From Wolbachia endosymbiont of Ctenocephalides felis wCfeF (GTDB lineage Bacteria; Pseudomonadota; Alphaproteobacteria; Rickettsiales; Anaplasmataceae), in the NCBI GenBank assembly GCA_028571325.1, contig CP116767.1:215150-279149 (forward strand): DNA of 64,000 bases, read 5' to 3'. Under the pieces are notes generated by a model. It saw only the letters and a list, made by a program, of their open reading frames with translations. It searched no databases and was not told the DNA's origin. Shown here piece by piece: positions 45,543 through 54,260 of the stretch. Position numbers and translations under genes: made by a program. Each line of letters begins with the position of its first letter. Within the stretch, counting starts at the first letter, position 1.

Positions 45543-46008
45543 AACAAAAAAAACTACTTGACAACTTTCGCCGTTACCCTTATAATGATACTGAAGCTAT
45601 TTGTTTATCTTCGCAATCTGTGCAGGTTAATGACAAAAAACTTAGGGTATTTGGCGTCTCATGTTTAAATTTTTGCACTATGTGCACCTTACGTCTTTTT
45701 AAAACTTCTGGTTTTTCCCTATACAAGCTGAAACGCGCTTATAAGTCGTTTAAGACAGTATAGAACGTCAAATAGACAAGGGAGAGTTTGAATACTAGCT
45801 GCCTCAGAGTTTTTTTGTCTTTTTTTCCGCTCAGTAAATTTCTTAACGTTTACAGTTTTGGTTATTTGCATTTAAAAATAGCTGAATCGTAGCGTTGAGG
45901 ATAAAAACGCCGATATTTGAGGTACATATAAATAATTAGCCACCAACCGGGGCTTTTTTTGCTTTTTTCTCCATTTAATAAATTTCTTAAATATTTATTA
46001 CTAAAGTA
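45543..46008. repeat. Dispersed repeat, type B, with consensus promoter
   Basis: Rightward TTGACA (45558-45563), exactly 17 bp, TATAAT (45581-45586), preceded by an A-rich tract. A T-rich tract follows at about 45811-45833 and another at 45951-45970. The interior includes GAAACGCGCTTATAAGTCG. It fills the 45453-46048 gap together with the left half of an interrupted palindromic element. Confidence 0.8.
45558..45586 (+). promoter_or_regulatory. Consensus sigma-70 promoter in repeat
   Basis: Both hexamers are perfect with a 17-bp spacer. No gene follows before the IS element at 46049. The predicted transcript from about 45593 to the first T-rich tract would be about 235 nt and non-coding. Confidence 0.6.
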
Positions 46009-46199
46009 GTATCCTAGATTCCAGTGTCAGCTACTTGGATGACAGGAGCACTGCCATTAAGTTAAGGAAAGAGGAGTTAAGATCAGACAAAAAATTTGAA
46101 GTGATTGGGTAATTATGATGAATTTTTAGGCAAATAAAATCCAAGAGATTTGAAAAAATTGTAAGTTAAAAACGTGATATAAAAGAGACAAGAGAGAAA

Positions 46200-46232
46200 G
46201 ATAACTCTACTCACTATAGGAATAGAGTTATC
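46200..46232 (+). other. Hairpin in the 5' non-coding part of the IS
   Basis: GATAACTCTA pairs perfectly with TAGAGTTATC around a 13-nt loop. GGGC-GTGT (from 46235) can pair with ACAC-TA-GCCC (about 46287-46296) further on. It could be part of a structured RNA or of the transposase-binding end. It is identical in the second copy, at about 63939-63971. Confidence 0.45.
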
Positions 46233-46383
46233 ATGGGCGTGTGCGACCGGGAAAAAATTGGTATTACAACCGTTGTTATCAAGGTACACTAGCCCTATCT
46301 CTCGATACGTTTGAATAGTTGTTTGGGACATATATATGCACCCGTTTACAATCTTAAATTAACTAAAACTATCGAGGTTTATT

Positions 46384-47331
46384 ATGGTTACATCTTATCA
46401 AAATTTTATTGGCATTGACATCGGAAAATTTAAAAATGTCGTTGCAATTCACAAACAAAAGAATGCTATCGAATTTGATAATAATGCTTCTGGTTGGCAA
46501 CAATTGTTTCAAGAGTTTTCGGATATTCTACCTAATTCTTTAGTGACTTTAGAAAATACAGGGAAATATGAACTTGGCTTATCACATTTTCTTACCGACA
46601 AAAATATTGCTGTGCACCGAGCTAATACTCGTAAAGTAAAAAGCTTTATCTTATCTCACGGAACTTTAGCAAAGTCTGATAGATCAGATGCAAGAGCTCT
46701 TGCTCAATATGGATTTGAATGCCATAGAACTCTCTCTTTATTTGTACCTACCTCTAAAGAACAATCAACTTTGGCTGCACTTTGTCAACGTCGTGATGAT
46801 ATTACGCAAATGAGAACTCAAGAAAAATGCAGACTTGAAGCACCGGAAAATGATCATATAAAAGAAAGCTGTCAAAAGACCATTGAGTTTTTCGATAGTC
46901 AAATAAACGAACTCAATGATACTGTACAAGAGATTATTGATAAAAGCCGTAAATTACAGCAACGTCAAAAAATCCTTAAAACAGTTCCTGGAATAGGTAA
47001 AAAGTTATCACAAGATTTTCTGTGTTTAATGCCAGAGCTTGGTTACTTAAACAGAAAAGAAGTAGCAAGTCTTGCCGGAGTAGCACCGCATCCAAAAGAA
47101 AGTGGTAAAGCTGTTGGTTACCGAAGGATTACAGGTGGTAGAAGTAACGTTCGTTCAAAGCTCTTTACAGCCGCTATGGCTGCCGCAAAGTCCAAATCTG
47201 TACTTGGTGCCTTTTATTCTAAGCTTGTTGAAAGTGGTAAGAAGAAGATGGTGGCTATAACAGCTCTAATGCGTAAAATTATAGTAATTGCTAATACAAG
47301 GCTTAAAGAAGCAATTAATTTAAATATTTAA
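46384..47331 (+). CDS. IS110-family transposase
   Basis: 315 aa. The N-terminal DEDD RuvC-like domain has IGIDIGK, LENTGKYE and KSDRSDARALAQYG. A coiled-coil linker (about 150-190) precedes the C-terminal Tnp domain with LKTVPGIGKKLSQDF, ASLAGVAPHPKESGK and GGRSNVRSKLFTAAMAA, whose Ser is the expected nucleophile. The frame is intact and its copy at the window end is identical as far as visible (upstream part only), so the element is probably recently active. IS110 enzymes are RNA-guided in the members studied. Confidence 0.94.
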   Translation: MVTSYQNFIGIDIGKFKNVVAIHKQKNAIEFDNNASGWQQLFQEFSDILPNSLVTLENTGKYELGLSHFLTDKNIAVHRANTRKVKSFILSHGTLAKSDRSDARALAQYGFECHRTLSLFVPTSKEQSTLAALCQRRDDITQMRTQEKCRLEAPENDHIKESCQKTIEFFDSQINELNDTVQEIIDKSRKLQQRQKILKTVPGIGKKLSQDFLCLMPELGYLNRKEVASLAGVAPHPKESGKAVGYRRITGGRSNVRSKLFTAAMAAAKSKSVLGAFYSKLVESGKKKMVAITALMRKIIVIANTRLKEAINLNI

Positions 47332-47338
47332 AAACTTA

Positions 47339-47427
47339 CACAGCAGTAACTGCAATGAATATTGTGAATAAGTACGTTCACACAGACTTAAAGCACATAT
47401 TCATTGGCTTAAGCAGAAATTGCTGTG
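47339..47427 (+). ncRNA. Candidate IS110 guide RNA (bridge/seek RNA-like structure)
   Basis: Directly after the transposase stop, an 89-nt region folds on paper into an outer stem CACAGCA/TGCTGTG and an asymmetric internal loop (7 and 14 nt). A 10-bp stem CAATGAATAT/ATATTCATTG follows, then an apical hairpin TGTGAA/TTCACA with an 8-nt loop, with 14 unpaired nt at its 3' side. Stem-internal loop-stem structures beside the transposase are typical of bridge/seek RNAs; in the IS1111 group they lie downstream of the transposase. The guide role is inference. Confidence 0.5.
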
Positions 47428-47595
47428 GTAGCTGTTTGATATAAAATCTATTTCTATGACAAGCGGGTTTTTATTGCCCATATAATTTGCAAAATCACAC
47501 AAATAAAAAATTTTTAAAAAACATAGTTGATAACAATTGTAGACTGTTTGGGACAAAAGACGTAGCACCCAACTTTTCTTAACTTAATGGCAGTG

Positions 47596-47690
47596 ATGAC
47601 AAGAAGGGTTACTTGGGTGACACCATTGTTGGCCGGCAAAACGGTACCTTTAATTTGTCCTATTACCATTGGGATTTGGTATGAGAGATC
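47596..47690. repeat. Right half of interrupted palindromic element and MITE end
   Basis: Begins ATGACAAGAAGGGTTACTTGGGTGACACC, which continues the element interrupted at 46048, and ends with TACCATTGGGATTTGGTAT, the inverted form of the ATACCAAATCC end seen at 31675 and 35671. Between it and hemB (to 47816) I see nothing further. Confidence 0.55.
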
Positions 47691-47816
47691 TATTTTTTGA
47701 TAGCAAATATATTGCTTTTTGGAAAAATATTAATAGCATTAAACAAGACTCTGATATTAGTTTTGACTACCTCAGTTCTTCTGTCAGATTAAGTTTTATC
47801 TAGCACAATAAATACG

Positions 47817-48809
47817 ATGTTTAATTTTCCAAACACACGGTTAAGGCGTAGACGTTCAAGTAAATGGCTTCGCAATTTAACAAGTGAAAGTATTTTATCA
47901 GTAAACGACTTGATTTTTCCCCTGTTTGTTCATGATAGAGAAAAAACAACCGAACCAATTCCTGGCTTACCTGACATAAAATGTTACTCAATAGATGGAT
48001 TGGTTTCCATAGCTCAAGAAGCTGAGGATTTGGGAATTAATGCTATTGCAATTTTCCCTGTAGTTGACAGTAAATTAAAATCTGAAAATGCTGAGGAAGC
48101 ATACAATCTGGACAATTTAATCTGCAAGACAATCCGTGCTGTAAAATTAAAGGTGCCGGACATTGGCATTATCGCAGATGTTGCACTTGATCCATACACC
48201 ACTCATGGTCATGATGGCATTTTAAAAAGCAATCAGATAGACGTGGAAAATGATGAAACTGTGTCAGTGTTGCTAAAGCAAGCACTTGCTTTAGCAAAAG
48301 CAGGATGTGATATAGTTGCTCCTTCTGATATGATGGATGGTAGAATAGGGAAAATAAGGAGAGCATTGGATGATAATGGCTTTCAAGATGTATCAATACT
48401 ATCTTATGCAGTGAAATATTGCTCCAGCTTCTATGCACCATTCAGACAAGTTGTTGGTTCATGCGTATCATCCAGTTCTATTGATAAAAGTGGTTATCAA
48501 ATGGATTATAGAAATGCAAGAGAGGTAATTTGCGAAATCAAAATGGATATAAACGAAGGTGCAGATTTTGTTATGATAAAACCAGGTATGCCATATTTGG
48601 ATGTAATCAAAACAGCAAGTGATAAGTTTAATTTTCCGATTTTTGCTTACCAAGTAAGTGGTGAGTATGCAATGATAAAAGCTGCAATAAACAATGGCTG
48701 GTTGGATTATGACAAAGTAATTTATGAGTCTTTAATTAGCTTTAAACGTGCAGGTGCAAGTGCAATATTCACCTATGCCGCACTTGATGTTGCGAAAAAT
48801 TTAGGGTAA
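47817..48809 (+). CDS. hemB: Delta-aminolevulinic acid dehydratase
   Basis: 330 aa. Condenses two 5-aminolevulinate molecules to porphobilinogen in heme synthesis. The two active-site lysines are visible in SYAVKYCSSFYAPFR and MIKPGMPYLD. The metal region DVALDPYTTHGHDG lacks the zinc-type Cys triad and so fits the Mg-dependent class. The ATG is at 47817. The next genes are not heme genes, but ccmA is 2 kb away on the other strand. Confidence 0.96.
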   Translation: MFNFPNTRLRRRRSSKWLRNLTSESILSVNDLIFPLFVHDREKTTEPIPGLPDIKCYSIDGLVSIAQEAEDLGINAIAIFPVVDSKLKSENAEEAYNLDNLICKTIRAVKLKVPDIGIIADVALDPYTTHGHDGILKSNQIDVENDETVSVLLKQALALAKAGCDIVAPSDMMDGRIGKIRRALDDNGFQDVSILSYAVKYCSSFYAPFRQVVGSCVSSSSIDKSGYQMDYRNAREVICEIKMDINEGADFVMIKPGMPYLDVIKTASDKFNFPIFAYQVSGEYAMIKAAINNGWLDYDKVIYESLISFKRAGASAIFTYAALDVAKNLG

Positions 48810-48870
48810 ACACGCCCTGTAAAAAGTTTTCCTACATAACAAACTTTTGGCAGCGCTCCAGTAGTGAAAC

Positions 48871-49310
48871 AAAAAAAAACTACTTGACAAATTCTTTCAA
48901 TCCCCTTATCATAGTATTGAAGCTATTATTTATCTTCAGTCTGTGCAGATTAAATGAGAAAAAAACTTAGCATATTTGGCGTCTCATGTTTAATTTTTCG
49001 CACTATGTGCACTGCATGTCTTTTTAAAACTTCTGTTTTTTTACCTATACAAGCTGAAACGCGCTTATAAGTCGTTTAAGACATCAAAAACGCCAATATC
49101 ATAAGATAGATAGTGAATAACTAGCTACTCGGGGTTTCTTTTGCTTTTTTTCTGCTTAGTGAGTTTCTTAAACGTTTATGGCTAAGGTTAAGTTGCTTTA
49201 AAAAGCAGCTAAGTCGCATTTATTAAGCGTTTAGGATAAGAAAACGCCAACATTTCGACACAAAAGTAAATAACTAGCTACCTCGGGGCTTCTTTTGCTT
49301 TTTTTTAGGT
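48871..49310. repeat. Dispersed repeat, type B (inverted relative to 11640-12108)
   Basis: Nearly identical to the reverse complement of 11640-12108 over some 430 bp. Rightward promoter-like pair TTGACA (48884-48889), 17 bp, TATCAT (48907-48912). T-rich tracts follow CGGGGTTTC (about 49130) and CGGGGCTTC (about 49284), each ending a module. It fills the gap between hemB and the ankyrin gene (48810-49421). Confidence 0.8.
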
Positions 49311-49421
49311 TATGCGAGAAGTCTGCTTTCATTTTGACTAAAAGTTCAATCATTACTAATATTAATAAAAATTTAATAATAGTCCTTAACAATATATGAA
49401 TTAACATGTTCGCAGCTTCGC

Positions 49422-50771
49422 ATGATAGAGGAAATAGAAGAATATTCTCTTAGAGTAGGGACGCAAGAAATAAAGCTAAGTTCAGAGAAGCTTAGAGATC
49501 CTTACTGTATGTCGAACTTACTTTCTGATATCATAGAAGGAAAAAAAGAGTGGGCCGAACCAGATAAAAATGCTCAATTGGAGGTAATTGAGAGATTAAT
49601 TAGAAATTTAGTTGATGCAAGGGCAAACCTTGATGCGCATAATAGAGATGGACGTACCCCTTTGTATGTTGCAATTTGTGAGGGTAATGCTGAAGTTGCA
49701 AAGCTACTGGTAAAGTATGGTGCAAATGTCAATGATAATTACGAACGCAATCTTACACCACTGCACATTGCCGTCGGACACAAACAACTAGAAATAGCGA
49801 AATTGCTGATAGAAAATGAAGCAAATGTTAACGCAAAAACCAACAATCATGGTAAAGATGATTTAACACCAATGCATCTGGCAGTTTTTGCAGATACGCC
49901 TGAATTTATAGAACTACTAGCTAACCATGATGCAATAATTAAAGAAAGAGAAAGCACCGAAGGACACACTCCTCTCCACTTTGCTGCTTTATATGGAAAC
50001 AAAAGTATAATACGAGCTTTGGTTGATAAGGGGCAAAATATTGAAGATATAGATAATAATGGACGAACAGCCCTATTTTTGGCTACCAGGCAGTGCACCG
50101 AAGCAGAGAATGATAGCAGAGTAGAAGTTATCAAATATTTGGTAGACGAACTCAAAGCAGACATAACAAAAAGAGACAATAATAACAATACAGTACTTTT
50201 TCCTGCTGCTAATAATTGCCCTGGGAAAGTGGTAAAACTCATCATTGAGCAATATGTAGAAAACTTTGGCAGAAATAAGTTAAAGAGCTTTATCAACTAT
50301 AAAAATAAAGCTGGAATGGATGCTTTGGATATTGCGCTTAATAGTGAAAATAGGAGAGTTATTGGAGTACTAAGATCATATGGAGCAGACATTGAAAATA
50401 AGATAAATGGTGAAAGCCGCCTACTTCGTGCAGTGAAAGAAGGTAATATAAAAAAGACAGAGCTTCTTTTAAAACAAGGAGCGAACATTAATACAAAAGA
50501 TGAGAAGGGATTGACTCCTTTAGATCTTGCCAGGCAGAAAAGCAATCAAAGTATGACTCAATTCCTAAAAGAAAATGGGGCAAAAACAAGTTTAGAGATA
50601 AAAGTGCAATTAGCAGTATTAATTACGCTAACTGTTATGACCCTCGGTTTAGCACTAGTAGTATATTCTGTTATGAAGTGCATTAGAGAAAATGCTGCAA
50701 AAAAACCATGTGGCATTCTCAATGAAGTAAAGGGCAAAAGGGTGGGACCTTCAATTACGCAAGAAGTATAA
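49422..50771 (+). CDS. Ankyrin-repeat protein with C-terminal membrane segment
   Basis: 449 aa. About seven ankyrin units are visible, for example GRTPLYVAICEGNAEVAKLL, TPLHIAVGHKQLEIAKLL, TPMHLAVFADTPEFIELL, TPLHFAALYGNKSIIRAL and TPLDLARQKSNQ. A hydrophobic segment (AVLITLTVMTLGLALVVYSV) and a short basic tail close the protein, as in the ankyrin gene at the left end. No signal peptide. Its last 17 bp overlap ccmA on the other strand. Function unknown; a host-interaction role is plausible for Wolbachia ankyrin proteins. Confidence 0.9.
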   Translation: MIEEIEEYSLRVGTQEIKLSSEKLRDPYCMSNLLSDIIEGKKEWAEPDKNAQLEVIERLIRNLVDARANLDAHNRDGRTPLYVAICEGNAEVAKLLVKYGANVNDNYERNLTPLHIAVGHKQLEIAKLLIENEANVNAKTNNHGKDDLTPMHLAVFADTPEFIELLANHDAIIKERESTEGHTPLHFAALYGNKSIIRALVDKGQNIEDIDNNGRTALFLATRQCTEAENDSRVEVIKYLVDELKADITKRDNNNNTVLFPAANNCPGKVVKLIIEQYVENFGRNKLKSFINYKNKAGMDALDIALNSENRRVIGVLRSYGADIENKINGESRLLRAVKEGNIKKTELLLKQGANINTKDEKGLTPLDLARQKSNQSMTQFLKENGAKTSLEIKVQLAVLITLTVMTLGLALVVYSVMKCIRENAAKKPCGILNEVKGKRVGPSITQEV

Positions 50772-51366
50772 GGTCAATTGTAGTGAAATCACATAATTGC
50801 TTCGTAGAGCTATGTCCTGTAATAATTACTATACCATTTTGCTCAGAACGTATTGAGATTAGGTTCAGCACTAATTCACAGGTTGCACTATCAAGATTAC
50901 AAAATGGTTCATCTATCAGCCAAATGTTTGCGTTAGAGATTAAAAGACGAGCAAGTGCAACTCTTCTTTTCCAACCTGCAGAAAGTTCACCATATCTGAT
51001 ATTAAGTACAGGTTGTAACTGTAAACAACAAACCGCGGCCATAATTAATTCTTTAGTATCTCGTATTTCTGCCCAGAGTTCTATGTTTTCAGCAACAGTT
51101 AGGCTATTTTTGCAGGCATTTTTATGCCCTATATAGACCATAGAAGGTATATAAGACTTTGGGTCATCATATATGTCTTTTCCACAGTGCCTTATGTTGC
51201 CTGATACTGGTGGCAACAGTCCGGATAAGCTTCTGATTAGGCTGGTTTTACCACTACCATTTGGACCAGTGATTAAGATCTTAGATTTTGGCTTAGCTTG
51301 AAAACTGAGATTTTTAAATAATATTTTATTATTACGGGCGCAGGATAAATTTTCACATTCAAGCAT
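50755..51366 (-). CDS. ccmA: Heme exporter ATP-binding protein CcmA
   Basis: 203 aa ABC ATPase. Powers heme delivery for cytochrome c maturation with CcmB and CcmC (not in this window). Walker A (GPNGSGKTSL), the signature YGELSAGWKRRVALARLL, Walker B (IWLIDEP) and the H-loop (GHSS) are present. The CcmA-like SLTVAENIELWAEI stretch separates it from other small ABC proteins. Confidence 0.9.
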   Translation of the reverse strand: MLECENLSCARNNKILFKNLSFQAKPKSKILITGPNGSGKTSLIRSLSGLLPPVSGNIRHCGKDIYDDPKSYIPSMVYIGHKNACKNSLTVAENIELWAEIRDTKELIMAAVCCLQLQPVLNIRYGELSAGWKRRVALARLLISNANIWLIDEPFCNLDSATCELVLNLISIRSEQNGIVIITGHSSTKQLCDFTTIDLILLA

Positions 51367-51803
51367 TTACTGGACCTCCAAAGAGGACCTGGAGCCTAGA
51401 TACTTCGATGTATGAACATCGCAACTTGTAGGTAGTTTGTGCAACAGACAGTAAGTGTTTGATACGTAAGCATTGTGGTTTGAGAACTCCTTTCACTAAG
51501 AGGGTGTCATCCCAGTGCTCCGACACTGGGGTCCAGGAATTCTGGTTGAACACTAGATTGGTAAGTATGGAAGTAATTAACCTAATGTTAAAACACAGCG
51601 TCAACTTTTCCGGATTCCAAATAGGAACAACGTGGAATGACACAAGAAATCTAATGTTTATAAAACCCATTTGCAAGCAAAGCTTGCTGGATCCCAGTGT
51701 CAAGCACTGGGATGACATCCTTGTGTCTGAGGCAGCACTGGCTGTAAAACTTAACATAATTCAAGGAGTTTAATATCAGAAAGTAGACTGTATAACGGAT
51801 ACA
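51367..51803. repeat. Repeat-rich gap with palindromic element pieces
   Basis: Contains CATCCCAGTGCTCCGACACTGGGG (51509-51532) and, 150 bp on, GGATCCCAGTGTCAAGCACTGGGATGACATCC (51690-51721), each a small palindrome of the family seen at 35781 and 41379. Open frames on both strands here are by-products of the repeats. No gene supported. Confidence 0.6.
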
Positions 51804-52235
51804 TTATCTGCCTTTCCCTTTATACTTACCTTTAGTTGAAGCCTGAGCTTTTATAAATAGCTCCCAAAATCCTTTCTGTCCACCTTCTCTATGTATCAAT
51901 TGTGCAAAACGCTGCATTAAACCATTACCCATCATAACCATCTTTGTCCATTTGCCTACTGGTTTTGCTATGTCAACTATTTCTGGATCTTCTTTGTAAA
52001 CCTGTATATCTTTTTGCTTTTCGCGTAGCATTTCTTGATGTTTCATCAACTCTTTTTGCTTCTTTTCTCGATACAACTCATTATATTTCCTGTCTTCCTC
52101 CCACTCTTCTTCAAGGACTTTTTTAGGAAATATGACTTTCCGAACGTGGTTCTTGTATATATTTCTCAAAAAGAAAAATACTGCAACCGCAACAAGTAAT
52201 GTTATGCTATATATTATGATCTGTGCAAATGGCAT
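51804..52235 (-). CDS. Hypothetical single-pass membrane protein
   Basis: 143 aa, no named family recognised. An N-terminal hydrophobic helix (IIIYSITLLVAVAVFFFL, about 6-23) is followed by a basic stretch and a highly charged helical segment (about 40-80, EEEWEEDRKYNELYREKKQKE). The C-terminus is compact and basic (MVMMGNGLMQRFAQLIHREGGQKGFWELFIKAQ). The topology suggests a cytoplasmic domain anchored to the inner membrane. It stands alone between repeats and divergent aspS. Confidence 0.75.
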   Translation of the reverse strand: MPFAQIIIYSITLLVAVAVFFFLRNIYKNHVRKVIFPKKVLEEEWEEDRKYNELYREKKQKELMKHQEMLREKQKDIQVYKEDPEIVDIAKPVGKWTKMVMMGNGLMQRFAQLIHREGGQKGFWELFIKAQASTKGKYKGKGR

Positions 52236-52433
52236 TTTTCGTATCCAGATTTATTGAAAATACCCTTATTATTATACCACAATTATAGAAATTCTGCAAA
52301 CTTATGTGTGAGCAAAGGCAGCACAAGGCAACATTTCTCTATCTCGCAAGTTGTGTAAATATACGATAAATGAGCTTGTATACAGTAAAGTTTATTTCTA
52401 TACTTCCTAAAAAACTCTGGTGACCAAACAAAT

Positions 52434-54230
52434 ATGAACTGCTACAAAACTCACACGTGCAACGAACTTAGGAAGAACGATGTAGAAAAGGAAGTTACCC
52501 TATCTGGGTGGTTATACCGCAGGCGTGACCACGGCAACCTGATCTTTGTTGATTTAAGAGACTTCTATGGAATTACTCAGCTGGTATTCAATAACGATAA
52601 AGATTTTTTTGATGAAATATCAAATTTAAAATCAGAAAGTGTAATTACTGTTACGGGCATAGTCAAAGCTAGAACTGAAGATACGGTAAACAGCTCTATT
52701 TCTACCGGAGAAATCGAGGTGATAGTCAACAATTTGCACGTTGAGTCGGAAGTTGAGTTCCACCTTGATGAAGAAATAGCAAAAGAAGAAAGGAGTATAT
52801 TAGCAAGCATTACCGGCGAGCAAGAATACCCAGAAAACATGAGATTTAAATATCGGTTTCTTGACTTAAGGCGTGAAAAAGCCCGCAACAATATTATTTT
52901 GCGCTCACAAATCATTACAGAACTCCGCAAGCTCATGATAGAGCGAGGATTTTTAGAAATTCAAACTCCAATACTCACTGCTTCCTCTCCTGAAGGAGCA
53001 CGCGACTACCTAGTGCCAAGCAGGCTGAATCCTGGCAGGTTCTATGCATTGCCACAAGCTCCACAGATTTTCAAACAGTTGCTCATGGTCTCAGGGTTTG
53101 ATAAATATTTCCAAATTGCACCGTGTTTTCGTGATGAAGACGCAAGGGCTGATCGTTCTCCTGGGGAATTTTATCAGCTAGACCTTGAAATGTCTTTTGT
53201 AACTCAAGAGGACATATTTGATGTTATTGAATCTGCTTTATATAAAGTGTTCGCCAAATTTTCTCGCAAGTCTGTCGATAAAGATTTTCCGCGCATTACA
53301 TACAAAGAAGCAATGCTCAAATATGGCTCTGATAAGCCAGATCTGCGTAATCCACTATTAATCAGCGATGTTACAGAAATTTTCCGTGATTCAGGGTTCA
53401 ATATTTTCAAAAGCAATATTGAACGCGACATGGTAGTGAGAGCTATCCCTGCTCCCAAAACAGCAGAGGAACCACGCAGCTTCTTTGATAAAAAGATAGA
53501 ACACGCACAGAAAGAATTTGGCGCTAAAGGTCTTGGATATATAACGTTCGATAAAGATGGCACTGCAAAAGGACCAATTGCTAAATTCCTTGATGACAAT
53601 AGGTTAAATCGCATAAGGGAAATAACGAATATAGAGCCCGGGGATAGTGTGTTCTTTGCTTCTGATCAAGAAAATGAAGCAGCAACAATCGCAGGAAAAG
53701 TGCGCACTCTTTTAGGGTCAGAACTGGGTCTGATAGATGACAATATCTTCAAGTTCTGTTGGATTATTGATTTTCCATATTTCATATACGACGATAAAAG
53801 CATTGATTTCTTTCACAACCCATTCTCTATGCCTCATGGCGGCTTGAAAGACTTGGAGGAAAAAAATCCACTAGATATCCTCGCTTACCAATATGATCTT
53901 GTCTGTAATGGGGTAGAACTATCAAGCGGGGCAATCCGCAATAACAAACTAGATATTATGTACAAAGCTTTTGCCATTGCAGGTTATAGCAAGGAAGAAG
54001 TTGATACAAAATTTGGTGCACTTGTGCGTGCATTCAGATTCGGAGTGCCGCCTCACGGCGGAATAGCACCAGGGATTGATAGAATGGTGATGCTGCTTGC
54101 TGACGAGCCAAACATTCGCGAGGTAATCTGTTTTCCTATGAATCAGCAAGGTGAAGATGTTCTAATGGGTGCTCCTTCCAAGGTAGATAATAAGCATTTA
54201 CGTGAATTGTCTTTGCAGGTCATTGACTAA
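52434..54230 (+). CDS. aspS: Aspartyl-tRNA synthetase
   Basis: 598 aa class II synthetase of bacterial type. The N-terminal OB anticodon domain ([21 protein letters not shown]), motif 2 ([24 protein letters not shown]), the bacterial GAD insertion (about 300-410) and motif 3 ([14 protein letters not shown]) are all visible. In bacteria lacking asparagine synthesis this enzyme may also charge tRNA-Asn; nothing here decides that. The downstream MFS gene begins 30 bp later. Confidence 0.97.
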   Translation: MNCYKTHTCNELRKNDVEKEVTLSGWLYRRRDHGNLIFVDLRDFYGITQLVFNNDKDFFDEISNLKSESVITVTGIVKARTEDTVNSSISTGEIEVIVNNLHVESEVEFHLDEEIAKEERSILASITGEQEYPENMRFKYRFLDLRREKARNNIILRSQIITELRKLMIERGFLEIQTPILTASSPEGARDYLVPSRLNPGRFYALPQAPQIFKQLLMVSGFDKYFQIAPCFRDEDARADRSPGEFYQLDLEMSFVTQEDIFDVIESALYKVFAKFSRKSVDKDFPRITYKEAMLKYGSDKPDLRNPLLISDVTEIFRDSGFNIFKSNIERDMVVRAIPAPKTAEEPRSFFDKKIEHAQKEFGAKGLGYITFDKDGTAKGPIAKFLDDNRLNRIREITNIEPGDSVFFASDQENEAATIAGKVRTLLGSELGLIDDNIFKFCWIIDFPYFIYDDKSIDFFHNPFSMPHGGLKDLEEKNPLDILAYQYDLVCNGVELSSGAIRNNKLDIMYKAFAIAGYSKEEVDTKFGALVRAFRFGVPPHGGIAPGIDRMVMLLADEPNIREVICFPMNQQGEDVLMGAPSKVDNKHLRELSLQVID

Positions 54231-54260
54231 GTACCCTAAACCATATTAAACTGAGAAGTC

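Larger units (their letters stand above)
46049..47595 (+). mobile_element. IS110-family insertion sequence, complete copy
   Basis: 1547 bp bounded by perfect 18-bp inverted repeats CACTGCCATTAAGTTAAG (46049-46066 and 47578-47595). It contains one intact transposase, a 335-bp non-coding 5' part and a 264-bp non-coding 3' part. Internal repeats are TGTTTGGGACA in direct orientation (46320-46330, 47545-47555) and TTGTTATCAA/TTGATAACAA inverted (46273-46282, 47527-47536). It splits a palindromic element whose halves flank it. The first 213 bp recur identically at 63788-64000. Confidence 0.88.

Noticed and set aside
46113..46331. 72-codon frame antisense in the IS 5' region
   Set aside because: It lies in the non-coding end of the IS, spans the hairpin, and shows no protein family; the structure explains the region better.
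51359..51773. Overlapping frames of 104 and 132 codons on opposite strands
   Set aside because: Both cross palindromic repeats and have no domain; treated as repeat by-products.
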